From NCBI GenBank assembly GCA_029448655.1, contig JACCLO010000010.1, positions 1,674,001 to 1,738,000 on the forward strand: 64,000 bases of DNA, given 5' to 3'. This stretch comes from Wolfiporia cocos. Its lineage: Eukaryota > Basidiomycota > Agaricomycetes > Polyporales > Phaeolaceae. Shown one piece after another: positions 52,338-64,000 of this stretch; the stretch's first letter is position 1; each line of letters begins with the position of its first letter. A model generated the notes under the pieces. That model was given only the letters and a program-made list of their open reading frames with translations. It was not told the origin of the DNA and made no database searches. The position numbers and the translations under genes are program-made.

Positions 52338-54668
52338 TCACACATCACGAGGTATATTCACAGCTTCTCGGATTTTACGGATATGAGACTCTGTAAGTGG
52401 CTCATACCAGTTGGCGGCCTTAGTGCACAGCACTTCCAGACGGTCCAGTAGATCATTCGTGAAGAGGACGCCAGCATCTTGCCGTTTCTCTGCTAAGTTG
52501 GCGCACCAGCGAAGGATAGACTGGATATGCACGAAATGACCCCCATGTGTGAATGTCTCCATCGTGAATGAGATGGGACCCCTCATCACATCGCATAAAC
52601 GACCAAAGTCGTCTGCGGGAAGATGCACCGACAGATTCAGGACTGATGTCCATACTCTTTGCACTAGCGCACCATCATCCTGGAACAGGGAAAGGCATGC
52701 AATCAAGATTTGGATATCTGTTCATCCCTTCGTTAGTGTAAACCCTGATTTGCATGTGTGACATGCGTACCCGTTGCCTCAGCGATAAAGTACGTATCAT
52801 TTCGATTGATGACATTGATGATAATGGCTTTCACCGACCGTGGAATCTCCTCGATCATCGTCATTTGAAGAAGGCGGCGATATACCTCCGGCTGGTCTCT
52901 GGGGGTCGCACGCAGCAGTAGATGCAGGTGCCGGCAGATTCGATAAAAGCTGCTTGCATCGTCCACAGGAACCGACAACGATGTCTTGGACATGCTATGT
53001 TTATGCAGCATATCCAAAGATATATGACCTAGTGTCATGACGGAGCGCGCATTGCGGTCGTTGCGCTCAAACCACTCCAGACTTGTGCTTCCATCAACTC
53101 GGTCTGCTCTATGCTCCAGGATAGACTCGAAAGCCCGGAGCCCTTCCGTAACATCCGGGCAGTCTTGCAGGATTGGCCGCACAAAACCGTCGAGGAAGTC
53201 GTCGTCCATGATAGCTGCATCTGCTGCCACAATGTGCGATAGGTTATATGGTCGTGACTGCATGACTTGTTGCTCATAGATCCTCCAGCTTGCTGTGTAG
53301 CCAACGTGCCACCTAGATGACCACTGATGTATGGCTTGCACCCATAGCCGGAGACCGGCGGGACGCCCAATGCTTCTATACAGCACGAACCACATGGATT
53401 GTGCCAATTGCAGCATCCACAGGGATTGTGGCGATCTATAAGGACAGTTCTGGCGGAAGACCGGTGCGATGGTGGTGAAAATCAGAAAGACTCCAAGTAG
53501 TGCAATCTGAGCCATGATGACATCCGCGACAGCGCGATTGAGCGTGTAGAGGAGGATTACTAAACCCGCCAGAAACAGGACCACAGAGATATGGAGCAGT
53601 ATGGGTAGAAAATCAAGAAGCCCAGTTACATGCCAGTTGTCATATCCATCGCGTCGCAGATGCCAGACGCGGACATTATCCTGAGCATCGAAGCCGATCG
53701 GTATGTCGTCGTGATGATTGAGCCACTGTCTAACGGTAATTCCAACAGATGCTGCGGCTAGACTGCACACCAGTGACGAGAACCATAGTCCGTTGATCAC
53801 AATCGCTGATAGAGCTACCGTTTGGGTGGCTGAAGCAATGTCAGCTTGAAGAAGACGGAGCAGCTCGGGTGAGGTAGAATTTATTGGCCCGATATTGAGC
53901 GCCAGTGCACCCATAATCTGGGAGACATGCAGTAGGACTTGGGATGACTGATTGGAAGACTGTGGTTGTAGCATCTGATACGAGTTGACAGCGAAGGAGG
54001 TGAGGACTGCAGAGAAGAGAGCCGCCTGTATTCCCCTAAATCAGGAATGAAATGGTAGTTTGGCAGTTTGATACTAACAAATACGAGCAGATTGTCGATC
54101 TCATCCTTGCGCCTCTCGACTCTCCTGCGTTCATGGTTCCAGACCTTGTCTACGAGTTGACTGGATGCAACCACTTCTCCAGTATTTCTCGTGGGCTTTA
54201 GTGCTCCTTGGAGTCTGTCTTGTGTCTGGAATTTAGCGTTATTCGACTGTACAGCAATAATCGTAAGAAATCTTCCCAAGGTAGGTCCTCAGCTCTCACA
54301 TGTGTAGTTGGATCGGCCTTAAGTTCATGCCTTTGAGGAAGTACTAAATGATCACAGGTAGTATGTGGTAGCAGTCTTTTATCTTGTAGGCACGTGCAGC
54401 CATTGGAATTATGCGCTGCGGTTCGTGGTGACCCGTCTTGCCCCTCACGGTGCGAGCCGTCCAAAGGTAGATTGGTTCCGTTATGCGATCTACAGTTAAC
54501 AGCACTACGTTTGCTTTCTATTCCGAGATCATTGTTACAGTATCAGTCATGGAGACAACAGTGCGCCGTACCTAGGCCTACGTTGCCGGCTGCGTCTTCT
54601 GAATTGTTGATGAGACTCGGCTCGCTATCTATCCCAAGTTTCCGAGCTGTGGCATTCGTTCCCAGCAT
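52338..54668 (-). CDS. DUF6535 membrane protein, copy C (intact)
   Basis: Exons 54668-54572, 54517-54300, 54246-54079, 54025-52771 and 52717-52338 give 705 residues with no stop. The signature is RRKDEIDNLLVF-AALFSAVLTSFAVNSYQ, then INGLWFSSLVCSLAAASVGI, a helical pair FLPILLHISVVLFLAGLVIL and IMAQIALLGVFLIFTTIAPV, and the motif YRSPQSLW. A long helical C-terminal part with ICRHLHLLLRATPRDQPEVY follows; the same segment in copy B reads ICQHLRSLLQAIPRNRPEVY. The last exon is 380 bases, as in copy B, and starts in the same codon phase. The first two exons are less certain because they encode variable sequence, but they join in frame. Role unknown; likely a membrane protein. Confidence 0.83.
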
Positions 54669-55890
54669 ACAATGGGGACTCTGATGTATGAAGTAATGTA
54701 ATCGATTATTGTGTTATTATAGTGATCCTGCTCCTAAGTCGCAGCTACCCACCTTGCCGCTGCTATGGGAGATCTCCATATTGATCTTTGTCTTTCAATC
54801 CTTGCGAGACCCAGTGAGGTGAACGCAGTGGTGATGATATGATGTCCGCCGGAGGTAGATGCTGTGTTGGGTCTCGTACAGCAATTGTCCGACTCGGAAT
54901 TTGTTATGATCGTTCGAGCTGTTTTATCCCGAAATAATGGTACATGATTGAGGTGACTGACGTTTGGAGACATCGTCAACACAGCGATGCGCAGCACCGC
55001 GGTGTATCGGAGGCCAGTAAGTACACCATGCATGGAGTCGATTACTTCCCAAGTACCTTTACAGTTTCACGCGAGACATATAATCATACTGTAACAAAAT
55101 CACGAGACGACTCGTGCCGAATAGTCTTCAGCACGCAATGCTATTTGTGGAGGACCCTCGACGACTGTAATTCGTGGCCAAATCACAGCTACTGCACAGC
55201 CAGACTGCAGGAGCAAAGATGGTGAGCATAGCAACCAAACAAATAGAGACCAGGGCAAGGTCACAAATGCTCCAAGCTGTATGGTGAGCCTTTGCTTGTA
55301 TTCCGGTGCAGTAAGGTTCCAATCATGTAATATGTATGTCCAGGATCATACAGCCTCCGAGTGTTGATACAGTAATTATCCGATATTTGAGATGGCACTT
55401 CGAAGATAGTGAACGCTCAATATCTGGTCGAGACCGGCAATATTCCTGCCGTTGTGCTGCTAGGCTTACTAAGCTAGTTTCGCCTAAGGCCGAGGTTCGG
55501 TTTGGCATATCCTGACTTCGATTCCCAGGTCTCCTGAGCTCGGGTTGTCATAACTATCACACCAATTATCCCACGTCCCCTTTCGATACCAGCCAATGAA
55601 CGATGTCGCGTGATAATGTAAGCGGCAGCGGCGACGCTTGCGCGTCAAGTCGGCTTCAGCGTAATCAGACGGCAAAGCCTGTTGGCCTTAATACTGGCCT
55701 TAATACGCATCCAGGCTTACTGTACATACAGCAGTCGAGTGGGAGAGACCGGGATGAATAAGACAGACAGGGTTACAAATGCTCGGATGCCATGTGAGAG
55801 AATGACGAGGTGTACACGCCATATATAACTCAGCCCCATATTTCTTGTCGACAACCACTTGTTACCGACTTGATCAACTAGCAGTGCAGT
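54669..55890. promoter_or_regulatory. Divergent promoter region, DUF6535 copy C / P450
   Basis: About 1.2 kb between genes pointing away from each other. TATATAA at 55822-55828 lies 62 bases before the P450 ATG. No other gene is seen; short frames only. Confidence 0.5.
55822..55828 (+). promoter_or_regulatory. TATA box of the first complete P450
   Basis: TATATAA, 62 bases upstream of the ATG at 55891, in otherwise mixed sequence. Confidence 0.65.
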
Positions 55891-58273
55891 ATGGCGCTGA
55901 TGACCTTTACAAGCTCTTGCTTGTATATCGGTGCTGGAATCATCGCTTATGCTTTATGGAAGCTCGCTTTGATCTTGATCGCACCTTATACGTCCACTAT
56001 CCGTGATCTACCGGGACCTCCTAATCGCAGTTGGCTGTTCGGTAATTTGAGAGAGATTTTTGAGGCAGATGGAGCGGTTTTGCATGAAGCATGGGTTGAA
56101 CAATATGGCCTAACGATCAAGTATAAGGGCTGGTTAAACGTCAGTTCGCTTAACCAGTCCTCTTTGATGTTAGTAGCTGACGGCTGGTTTCCATAGAGCG
56201 ATCGACTTTATACCATGGACACGAGGGCGCTGAACCATATTCTGAGCCATTCGAGCATATACCAGAAGCCCCCAATGGCCCGCTATCAACTATCACAGCT
56301 CTTGGGAAAAGGTCAGACACAATGCAGGCCACTGTCCTGTGTAAACGAATTCGACTTATCTCTTAATAACAGGGGTTCTTGTTGTAGAAGGTCAGCTATC
56401 GACTTTACTGGAGTCGTGCATATGCTCATAAAGGCAGCATGTATCAGGTGAACAGCATCGGCAGCAGGTTTGTTTATACACTTGTTCTGCGATGCGGCTG
56501 TGACTTATTACTGCCGGGCTTGCGCTCAGCGGAGGATCTTGGTGTGTACCACCCATACAGCGCGCTTTGGAGTGAACTCAATTTGTATCACAGAATCCTG
56601 CATTTGGTCCCGCTCAAATACGCGAGCTTACAGAAATCTTCGTCGCGAAGGCGAGTCAGGTGAGTCTTCATTGAGCGCCCACTGGCTTTCTGAATGTCTC
56701 ATTGAATAAATAGCTGCGCGACCTGTGGACGTTAGAGATCAAAGATGGCTCACCAAAGCGTATCGACGTGCTTAATGGCCTAACCAAGATGACGCTTGAT
56801 GTGATCGGACTGGCTGGTACAATCTGTCATCTACTTCAGTTTGGTGTTGAAAATCAAGCCTTTTCGGTTTGTACACTAGGCTTCAATTATGACTTTGATG
56901 CTTTGAATATCAACGGCAAGGAGAATGAGTTGCACCGTGCATTCAGCGTCATGTTTCACGTGCTTCAAGGACGAGGGGCATTCGAGATAACTCCCTTCCT
57001 GCAAGCATTCTTCCCACCGTTACGCCTGCTCGTGAGCGAACTTCCGTGTGCTTGCAACTTGCATCATTATTGCGCGACTCATTCTTTCCCAGCCATATGA
57101 GCGAACCAGGCGCATCAACGAGGCTCAACGAGTGATGCGACGCATTGGCATGCAGCTCGTTGCAGAGAAGAAGGCAGAGGTCATGAATGTCACGAAGACT
57201 GGTATCAATGACGAGGAGAAGAGATTGCACGGGCGCGACTTACTCACTTTACTTATCAAGGCGAACATGGATACCGAAATCCCTGAAAGTCAGAGGCTTT
57301 CTGATGAGGATGTGTTAGCTCGTGAGTAACGGGGAATTATTAATGTCCAGACTACGACGATTCATCGTGTTCGCAGAGGTTCCGACGTATGTTCAATATC
57401 CGATGACGTACAGCGACTCGGGCTAGGCTCATGAAATACTTTTATCAGCTTCATCGTTGCTGGCCATGAGACGACAAGTAACGCGATGTCGTGGTGCCTG
57501 TTCGCTCTCGCAAATGCGCCCGAGATCCAGGAGAAATTGCGAGAGGAGCTCTGGAATGTGCCGACGGAAAATCCAACGATGGACGAGCTCAATGCGCTCC
57601 CGTACTTGGATGCCGTTGTGCGGGAGACAATGCGCGTACACGGTCCCGTCCCAGGCACTATTAGAATCTCTGTGCAGGACGACGTCATACCGCTTAACAC
57701 GCCATACACTGACGTGCACGGGCAAGTGCACGATAACATCCGGTATGTGAATGTTCCTTGAACACCCTGATTTACTAATACACTATTCACCCTAGGCTTA
57801 AGAAAGATACTACAGTCTTTATTCCAATCCTGGCAATGAACAGGTCGAAGGCGATATGGGGCGAAGATGCATTTGAATTCAAGTGTGTCACCCACACTAA
57901 ATCATTCGGTTTGGCTTACAGTGAAAATCACAGACCAGAGCGATGGCAATCCATTCCGGAAGCAGCGCAAAGCGTTCCCGGAGTGTGGGCCAACTTAATG
58001 AGCTTTTTGGGGGGCCCGCGGTCGTGCATTGGGTACCGCTTCTCAATCATAGAGTAGGTCATCCTTTCTCGAAATAGTAGTCTGTAAAACTAATGCTATC
58101 AAAGGATGAAGGCGTTGATCTTTTCCCTGGTTCGGGCATTCGAGTTTGAACTAGCCGTTCCGGCAGATCAGATGACGAAGAAGTCGGCCGTCGTGCAACG
58201 CCCTCTTGTTCGCAGCGAAATGGACAAGGGCGCCCAAATGCCACTCCTGATCAAACCCCATCAGCGCACATGA
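55891..58273 (+). CDS. Cytochrome P450 (complete, tandem copy 1)
   Basis: A membrane-anchored haem monooxygenase of 547 residues from 14 exons: 55891-56139, 56197-56311, 56373-56390, 56448-56467, 56530-56541, 56594-56659, 56714-56816, 56880-57031, 57093-57321, 57377-57386, 57449-57742, 57796-57882, 57934-58053, 58105-58273. The N-terminal hydrophobic anchor ([20 protein letters not shown]) is followed by the hinge [24 protein letters not shown], and [20 protein letters not shown]. Then AGHETTS (about residue 330), ETMR and [10 protein letters not shown] with haem ligand Cys near 483. Exons of 18, 20, 12 and 10 bases are all required for the frame. All 14 exons but a few match tandem copy 2 in length. 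Substrate unknown. ER location is inferred from the anchor. Confidence 0.95.
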
Positions 58274-58804
58274 GGAATTCATAGCGCTTCAAATTGTTGC
58301 TTTGTATTTATATACAGATTCTCACTACTCGAATGGACAGGATACGGCGAGATTGCTCTACTTAGTAGTCATTGTGGCACTCCTACTCGCGGATGGTGCA
58401 ATATCACAGAACCCCCACTCTGTACTTCTCATAAGCTTCAACAGTTCGCTCCATCTGCAGTTGATTGGTTGATCTGCTAAGTACTGATGTGAATCTACAT
58501 TTTGTACGATGGTAAACACTGTTCTAAAGGTAGCCGATTTAAATTTGCGCATCAAGATCAGTGAATGACGCTTCTTTGCTTGCCATGGACCCATGGTAAC
58601 TAGATGATACCGCTTTGAGCAGCTCTCGACAGTGTGAATGTAGACGGCGTACAGTAGCCGGAAGCTGAAATCGATCGAGTTCATCAATTGATGGCTAGTA
58701 CGTATAACACAGCCTGGAAACCGTGAGAGCGGCGAGCTGCGCGATTGACGGCCCTTTTTAACTAATAGCAACGCGGAAGTTCCTCGCCCTTCCCGCTTTA
58801 CACC
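58274..58804. other. Spacer between tandem P450 genes
   Basis: About 530 bases with no gene. It serves as 3' flank and promoter for the second copy. No clear TATA box. Confidence 0.55.
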
Positions 58805-61217
58805 ATGATTTCAGTGACTTTCACAAGCTCGTGTTGCTATCTTGGTGCAGGACTCATCTGTTACGTTTTATGCAGATTTATTCTAGATCCCATCTTCCTT
58901 GGTTCATATACTTCAACTTTGCGAGACCTTCCAGGACCCCCTAGGTCCAGCTGGATTTTTGGAAACCTGAAAGAGTTACTGAAAGATGGAGAGTTCTCCG
59001 GATTGTTTGAGGAATGGGCCGAGGAATATGGCAGTGTCATGCGATTCAAGGTTTGGTTTAATGTCGGTTTGAGATATTCAGACTCGCCTGCTTGTAACAC
59101 TGAGGAAACTATTAATTTACAGAGCAACAGGCTATACACAGTCGATACAAGGGCTCTAAACCATGTTTTGAGCCATTCAACTGTATATCAGAAACCAGAT
59201 CTTACTCGATTCTCACTGTCACAAGTACTAGGCAAAGGTCCATTTCCGTAGTACATAGATGGACCGTGAATCAACGCTGACACACATCTGTCCTCTAACA
59301 TCTTACAGGGGTACTTGTTGTAGAAGGTTAGCTCGCCATCACAGTGGTTTATAAAATGTCCTGATATCGCATAAATAGGGGAGCAGCACCGGCAACAGGT
59401 TTGTGGTGTTGCCATGCCATGCTCGCTCATGTAAATACTCATATCTGTTTCTGCTATGTAAAATAGCGGAGAATCTTGGTGAGCAGGCTGTTATTGTCGA
59501 CGTTCATCGCCATCTCAGCCAGTTGTACCGCGACCATAGAATCCGGCATTTGGCCCTGGTCAAATCAGGGAGTTCACAGAAATCTTTAATATAAAAGCGA
59601 TTCAGGTACGACGATATCTGTGCCAATTTTACATCGGATGTCACTTAGCCAGATAAATAGCTTCGCGATACATGGATTACTGATGTCACACAGCATGACG
59701 GGTCCAAGCGCGTTGATGTTCTCAAAGGACTGACCCAGACAACGCTCGACGTGATTGGATTGGCCGGTACGTCTATTGTCTCGTTAGAGATTGCATGTAC
59801 TATTTGCTTAACTATGGACAACAGGGTTTAACTATGATTTTCAGGCGCTGAACCCTGGAAGCAAACCGAATGAGCTGCATTCTGCTTTCGACGTGATGTT
59901 TCAGTCGCTGCAGAGCTTTTCTATTGTTCCCATTCTACAGGCCTACATTCCGCCGCTGCGCCTGCTTGTAAGCGCACTTTAATTTCCGATCCCAATCCAA
60001 GACTTTCTCATGGAGGAATACGCCTTTTTTGAAAGCCTGATATACGAACAAGGCGCATTAACCACGCGCAGAAGGTCATGCGAGATATTGGTCTACAGCG
60101 TATATCCGAGAGGAAAGCAGAGATTCTACAGCACGACCCAACGGAGAAGGGCGGTCAAGATAACGTTCATGGACGTGACCTCCTGACATTGCTCATTAAA
60201 GCGAATATGGACGAGAGTCTTCCAGACAGTCAGAGACTTTCTGATGAGGATATGCTAGCTCGTGAGTGCTCATCTACTGGCTTCTTTACCATCCTAAGCC
60301 AGTTGTACAGAGATTCCTACGTGAGCACACCTCCTGTTGCCATTGAACAGCGCTAATATAGTAGTCTGCATTTCCTAGCTTCCTGATTGCCGGTCATGAG
60401 ACAACAAGCAACGCCATCGCCTGGTGTTTATATGCTCTTGCCCAAACCCCATGCGTACAAGAGAAGCTGCGCGAGGAGCTTTGGAGAGTGGCAACAGACC
60501 ATCCAACAATGGAAGAGCTCAATATGCTCCCATATCTCGATGCAGTCATCCGCGAAACGATGCGGGTTTACCCTCCCGCTCCTGCATCTATCAGGGTGGC
60601 TGTGGAAGACGATGTTGCTCCACTTTCCGCGCCGTACATCGACGTGCACGGCAAAGCGCATGACAGCATCCGGTATATCCTCACGATCATGATTTCTGTG
60701 CAGTCCGTCGTTAACGGGTTTGACGCTCTGTAGAATTCCCAAAGGAAGTGCTATAATCATTCCCATTCTCGCTGTGAATAGGTCCAAGGAGATATGGGGC
60801 GATAACGCGTTTGAGTTCAGGTACGCCGCCAATACTCATCCTGCATAACAAATGTTCATAGTGGAAGACACACAGGCCAGAGCGATGGGAGTCCGTTCCC
60901 GAGGCTGTTCAAGGAATACCTGGAGTGTGGGCGAATCTGATGAGCTTCCTGGGCGGCCCGCGATCGTGTATCGGATACCGCTTTGCAATCGTCGAGTAGG
61001 TCCTCTAACGATGAGAGGGGACTTGTGGTAACCGCGCACGCATTACAGGATGAAAGCGTTGATATTCGCCCTCGTGAGGGCCTTTGAATTCGACTTGGCG
61101 GTTCCAAAAGAAGATATTGACAAGACAACGGCCTTCGTACAACGCCCCATAGTGCGTAGTGAGCGAGAGAAGGGTAACCAGATGCCACTTAAGTTGCGAC
61201 CTCATGTACGCATCTGA
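58805..61217 (+). CDS. Cytochrome P450 (complete, tandem copy 2)
   Basis: A paralogue of the preceding gene, also 547 residues from 14 exons: 58805-59062, 59123-59237, 59309-59326, 59379-59398, 59467-59478, 59540-59605, 59661-59766, 59825-59967, 60036-60261, 60311-60320, 60379-60672, 60734-60820, 60876-60995, 61049-61217. The hydrophobic anchor is [15 protein letters not shown], then [61 protein letters not shown] and [10 protein letters not shown]. Differences from copy 1 are spread through the protein and include the region after NYDF and the K-helix surround ([11 protein letters not shown]), so substrate range may differ. The microexons of 18, 20, 12 and 10 bases are conserved. No stop or frameshift; the gene looks active. 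Confidence 0.95.
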
Positions 61218-61897
61218 TTCATGTATTAAAGCCTTGAAGGGTGAGGGGACATAGATGTGTGACATTTTCCCGATGATACGTCAGAATTACGACAACAATT
61301 TGCATCAAGTTCAGAACCTATGTTGTCGTGGATGTGGATGCCCGACTCGGAAAACCTTGCCGATCTCCATGCACTCAAACGTTTCTCGCCGTCGATTACC
61401 CAAGCAATTGTGTATTTTGGCATCGTAGAGCCCATATTCTCCGGCCAGATATCCAGATTAGCAATGAATGTGTCAAAAGGTACGTACGTCGACCTCGCGG
61501 TATGCCATTGAAGTCGAATAGGTCGAAATTCTCAGGCATCGCGAGAGGAAACTGGGGGCATATTCCCAAGTGGCATTGGATCGCCAAAGCTGAACGGACC
61601 CTCAGCAGTGTCTGCGAACCGTTAGCTCTGCGCAGAGGTCCGCCTGGTGATGAAGATACTCTCGAGAACAAACTCTCGCCACACTTCGTGGGCGCTCGGT
61701 GCCAATCGTTTGCCACAACGTTTCGTGACCAAAACAACGGTCTGTAGCCTGTAGCCATAATTGGCCGACTGGTCAGCCACGCTACGTCAGGGACGCATCA
61801 GACCAATGTCCGTAGCTCTGGACAAAACCAAGGGATATCAAATCCCGAGTATGTCTGGTGCCATCTTCAAAGCAGTGCATTCACTATTTACAGCAAT
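61218..61897. other. Intergenic between convergent genes
   Basis: This lies between the ends of the second P450 (+) and the UPF0261 gene (-). Short overlapping frames occur on both strands around 61330-61750, but none has a recognisable content. Confidence 0.55.
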
Positions 61898-63211
61898 CTA
61901 TTTACTCGAAAGTGATCTTCTGCTTCTTATAGGCTCCATGCCCATCATCTCGACCAGCTCGCTCACCATACCTTCGACAAAGAGCGGATCATTGACTTCG
62001 CGCTCTTCTTCAATGACTCGAATTTGAGTGCTATTCAAGCCTTCTTTGACCGCAGCAAACAGTGCAGCATCCGCATCGGGGTCCCAGAACGGCGCGTCCT
62101 TCACACTGAGCGCACTCACGCCTTTCTTCGGTATCCACACCGCCGTCTTGTCTTGATCTGCATACCTCAGACGCTCCGCTATCTGCCACCCGAGGACCCT
62201 ACATTCCTCCGCGGTAGTGCGCATGAGCGTTGTGCTCGGGTTGTGCTCGAACAGGTTGCGCCCCGTGTACTGACCCGGTACGGTGTCGCGTGGGCCGAAG
62301 TTGCACATGTCGAGTGCGCCGAGCGACACGACCTGCGGTATGCGTGCGTGCGCGGCCGCGGTGAGGCGCGCGTCCCCCGCGCTCAAGACGCCGCCAAGGA
62401 GCGCGTCTGCGAGCTCGGTCGTGGTCAGATCGAGTATCCCGGACCAGAAGCCCGCCACCGCCAGCTTCTCCATCGCGCGGCCGCCGGCGCCGGACGCGTG
62501 GAAGACGTACGTTGTGCATGGGTATGCCGCGAGTAGCTTGCGCGCGTGCGTCACAGCCGGTGTCGTCACGCCAAACATTGTGATTGCGATGCGCTTGTTG
62601 CCGGGCGACGCAGGCGAGATCCCCGAGGTGGGCGAGGGCGGCGGGCCTTCCAGGAGGCGGGCACGCTGCGCTCGCGCCATGCCCGCGATCGCCCCCGCCG
62701 CGTTGTCCAAGATTGGGCAGAGAATGTCATTCAGGCCGGCAATGTCCACTACGCTGTGCATCATGGCAAGGTCGGACTCGCCGACAAAGGGATGTGCGTC
62801 GCCTGCGGCCATCGTGCTCACGATGAGCTTCGGAAAGCCGAGAGGAAGGGCCGCGCGCATGACCTCTGAACTAAGTGATGTGCCACCGCTGCCGCCCATC
62901 GAGAGCGCAGCATGAATCGCGCCGGACTCGCGCAAGGACTTGACCAGTGGTATCGTATGCTTAATAATGGTGGAAATGAGTTTTCCCCGCGAAAGAGATT
63001 GCAGGTCGGAGGGCGGGTCAATGCCCGATGAGACGAAGATGTCCAACTGGGTAATGGCGATTGAGGGATGTTGGGAGGGCGTGCGTCCCACATCTATGAG
63101 TTTGCACTGGACGCCATACTCATTGACAAGCTTGTCGTGCACATACAGCAGCTCGTCGAGCTTTGTGTCACAGGTCCCAATGAGGGCGACGGTAGGAGGA
63201 GCCGTGGACAT
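61898..63211 (-). CDS. UPF0261 / Tm-1-like ATP-binding domain protein
   Basis: A single exon of 437 residues. It opens with TVALIGTCDTKLDELLYVHD, the typical start of the UPF0261 family, which forms two Rossmann-like lobes and binds ATP in the plant Tm-1 protein. Other landmarks: SMGGSGGTSLSSEVMRAALP, FPKLIVSTMAAGDAHPFVG, SDLAMMHSVVDIAGLN, ITMFGVTTPAVTHARKLL, FHASGAGGRAMEKL, TTTELADALLGGVLSAG, SLGALDMCNFGP and RTTAEECRVLGWQIAE. The enzyme activity of free-standing UPF0261 proteins is not settled. Its neighbour across a 234-base promoter encodes the other domain found fused to it in plants, so the two products probably act together. GC-rich in the middle, no introns. Confidence 0.93.
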   Translation of the reverse strand: MSTAPPTVALIGTCDTKLDELLYVHDKLVNEYGVQCKLIDVGRTPSQHPSIAITQLDIFVSSGIDPPSDLQSLSRGKLISTIIKHTIPLVKSLRESGAIHAALSMGGSGGTSLSSEVMRAALPLGFPKLIVSTMAAGDAHPFVGESDLAMMHSVVDIAGLNDILCPILDNAAGAIAGMARAQRARLLEGPPPSPTSGISPASPGNKRIAITMFGVTTPAVTHARKLLAAYPCTTYVFHASGAGGRAMEKLAVAGFWSGILDLTTTELADALLGGVLSAGDARLTAAAHARIPQVVSLGALDMCNFGPRDTVPGQYTGRNLFEHNPSTTLMRTTAEECRVLGWQIAERLRYADQDKTAVWIPKKGVSALSVKDAPFWDPDADAALFAAVKEGLNSTQIRVIEEEREVNDPLFVEGMVSELVEMMGMEPIRSRRSLSSK

Positions 63212-63445
63212 TGTGGTCTAAGCTGTGAGCCCTGTTGCTGAACATCGGTGGAGATATGTGAAGTCCCATGGAGCGGTTCCCAAAGGACTACCCATGACCA
63301 TGACCGTGCTGGTCATATAGGCCGCGGCTGACAAAGGCACTGGAGAGCGGAAGGACGGACAGCCAAGGGAATGCACATGACTAAACTGATCGGTTATGTC
63401 ATTCGTATATATCTATATCGGTGTCATTGAACGATTTTGAAGGGC
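63212..63445. promoter_or_regulatory. Shared divergent promoter, UPF0261 / TIM-barrel pair
   Basis: A 234-base interval contains ATGACC-GTGCT-GGTCAT (63300-63316), preceded by a further ATGACC at 63294-63299, a dyad that looks like a regulator site. TATATAT at 63406-63412 could serve the plus-strand gene. Confidence 0.55.
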
Positions 63446-64000
63446 ATGTCGTCCTTGTCCACTGCCACTATGCCTCGTCCAACAAACCGCGAGGAAGCTT
63501 TGCAGGGCCTCCGCCAGACACTGGCCTCTGGCAAGATAATCCTTGGAGCTGGAGCTGGTGCGTGCTGCTACGGTCATGTTTGTGGGATAGGTAAGATTGA
63601 TCGTGGACAATGTCAACAGGCATCGGCCTCTCTGCAAAGTTCATTGAGAAGGGGGGTGCAGACCTTATCGTCCTCTACAACAGCGGCCGGTTTCGTATGG
63701 CAGGGCGAGGGTCGTTAGCTGGACTGATGCCATATGGAGATGCCAACGCCATCGTCCTTGAAATGGTCGGCGTTACCTCGCGCTTCGCCTTTCCCACGTG
63801 CTGAGAAATGACATCATAGGCCAGCGAGGTGCTGCCGATCGTCGAGCGCGCCGGGGTGCTCGCAGGCGTGTGCGGGACCGACCCCTTCCGGGTGATGCCC
63901 CGTTTCCTCCGCCAGCTGAAGGACACCGGTTTCTGCGGCGTGCAGAACTTCCCTACCGTCGGGCTCATCGACGGCACCTTCCGCCAGAACCTCGAGGAGA
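63446..64000 (+). CDS. PEP-hydrolase-like TIM-barrel protein, 5' part
   Basis: The gene runs off the right edge. Exons 63446-63557, 63620-63765 and 63820-64000 are in frame. The sequence begins [20 protein letters not shown], then [94 protein letters not shown] and [20 protein letters not shown]. This is the PEP-hydrolase/IGPS-like TIM barrel that forms the C-terminal half of plant Tm-1-type proteins; the reaction is not established for the fungal protein. The start may be 63446 or the in-frame ATG at 63470, which gives the more typical N-terminus. Confidence 0.9.

Noticed and set aside
55440..55560. TTCGATTCCC resembling a tRNA T-loop
   Set aside because: No matching D-arm or acceptor stem at the required spacing.

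Overview
The window is nuclear DNA of a filamentous basidiomycete, most likely an Agaricomycete such as a polypore (inference). Genes sit on both strands and carry many introns of about 48-70 bases with CTNAY-type branch sites. Three copies of the Agaricomycete-type DUF6535 membrane family and three copies of one P450 family are present. I rebuilt the gene models by hand, matching splice sites to reading frame and to conserved family motifs. Nearly all models close in frame over every exon.

Layout. (1) 0-12 kb, left accessory part: 3' half of a P450 (+), an unknown acidic 391-residue protein (+), two DUF6535 genes (-, the first with an in-frame TAG), and a 3 kb gene-poor stretch holding a short dispersed repeat. 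(2) 12-32 kb, housekeeping block: a KES1-type oxysterol-binding protein (-), NHP6-type HMG-box protein (-), cytosolic leucyl-tRNA synthetase (-), an ERCC6L2/Rad26-like SNF2 helicase (+) with an apparent 1-base exon, a KAR4/METTL14-like MT-A70 protein (-), the ribosome-assembly factor NOC2 (+) and a small protein resembling UQCC2/Cbp6 (-). (3) 32-39.4 kb: no supportable gene; the right half is very GC-rich and low in complexity. (4) 39.4-51 kb: ALO1 (D-arabinono-1,4-lactone oxidase, +), UBC7-type E2 (-), RNA polymerase III second-largest subunit (-) and a second UBE2G-class E2 (+). (5) 51-64 kb, right accessory part: a coding-like relic, the third DUF6535 gene (-), two tandem complete P450s (+), and a head-to-head pair of UPF0261 (-) and PEP-hydrolase-like TIM-barrel (+) genes. 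That pair together matches the two halves of the plant Tm-1 protein.

The clearest unusual signals are in RNA processing: a 1-base exon inside the Walker A motif of the SNF2 gene, a 7-base exon in the Pol III gene, a 10-base exon kept in all three P450s, and four GC-AG introns. Next are an abrupt change of base composition inside the Pol III subunit gene, and a perfect palindrome with two MluI cell-cycle boxes just upstream of the HMG-box gene. I found no rRNA gene, no convincing tRNA, no CRISPR array and no intact transposon.
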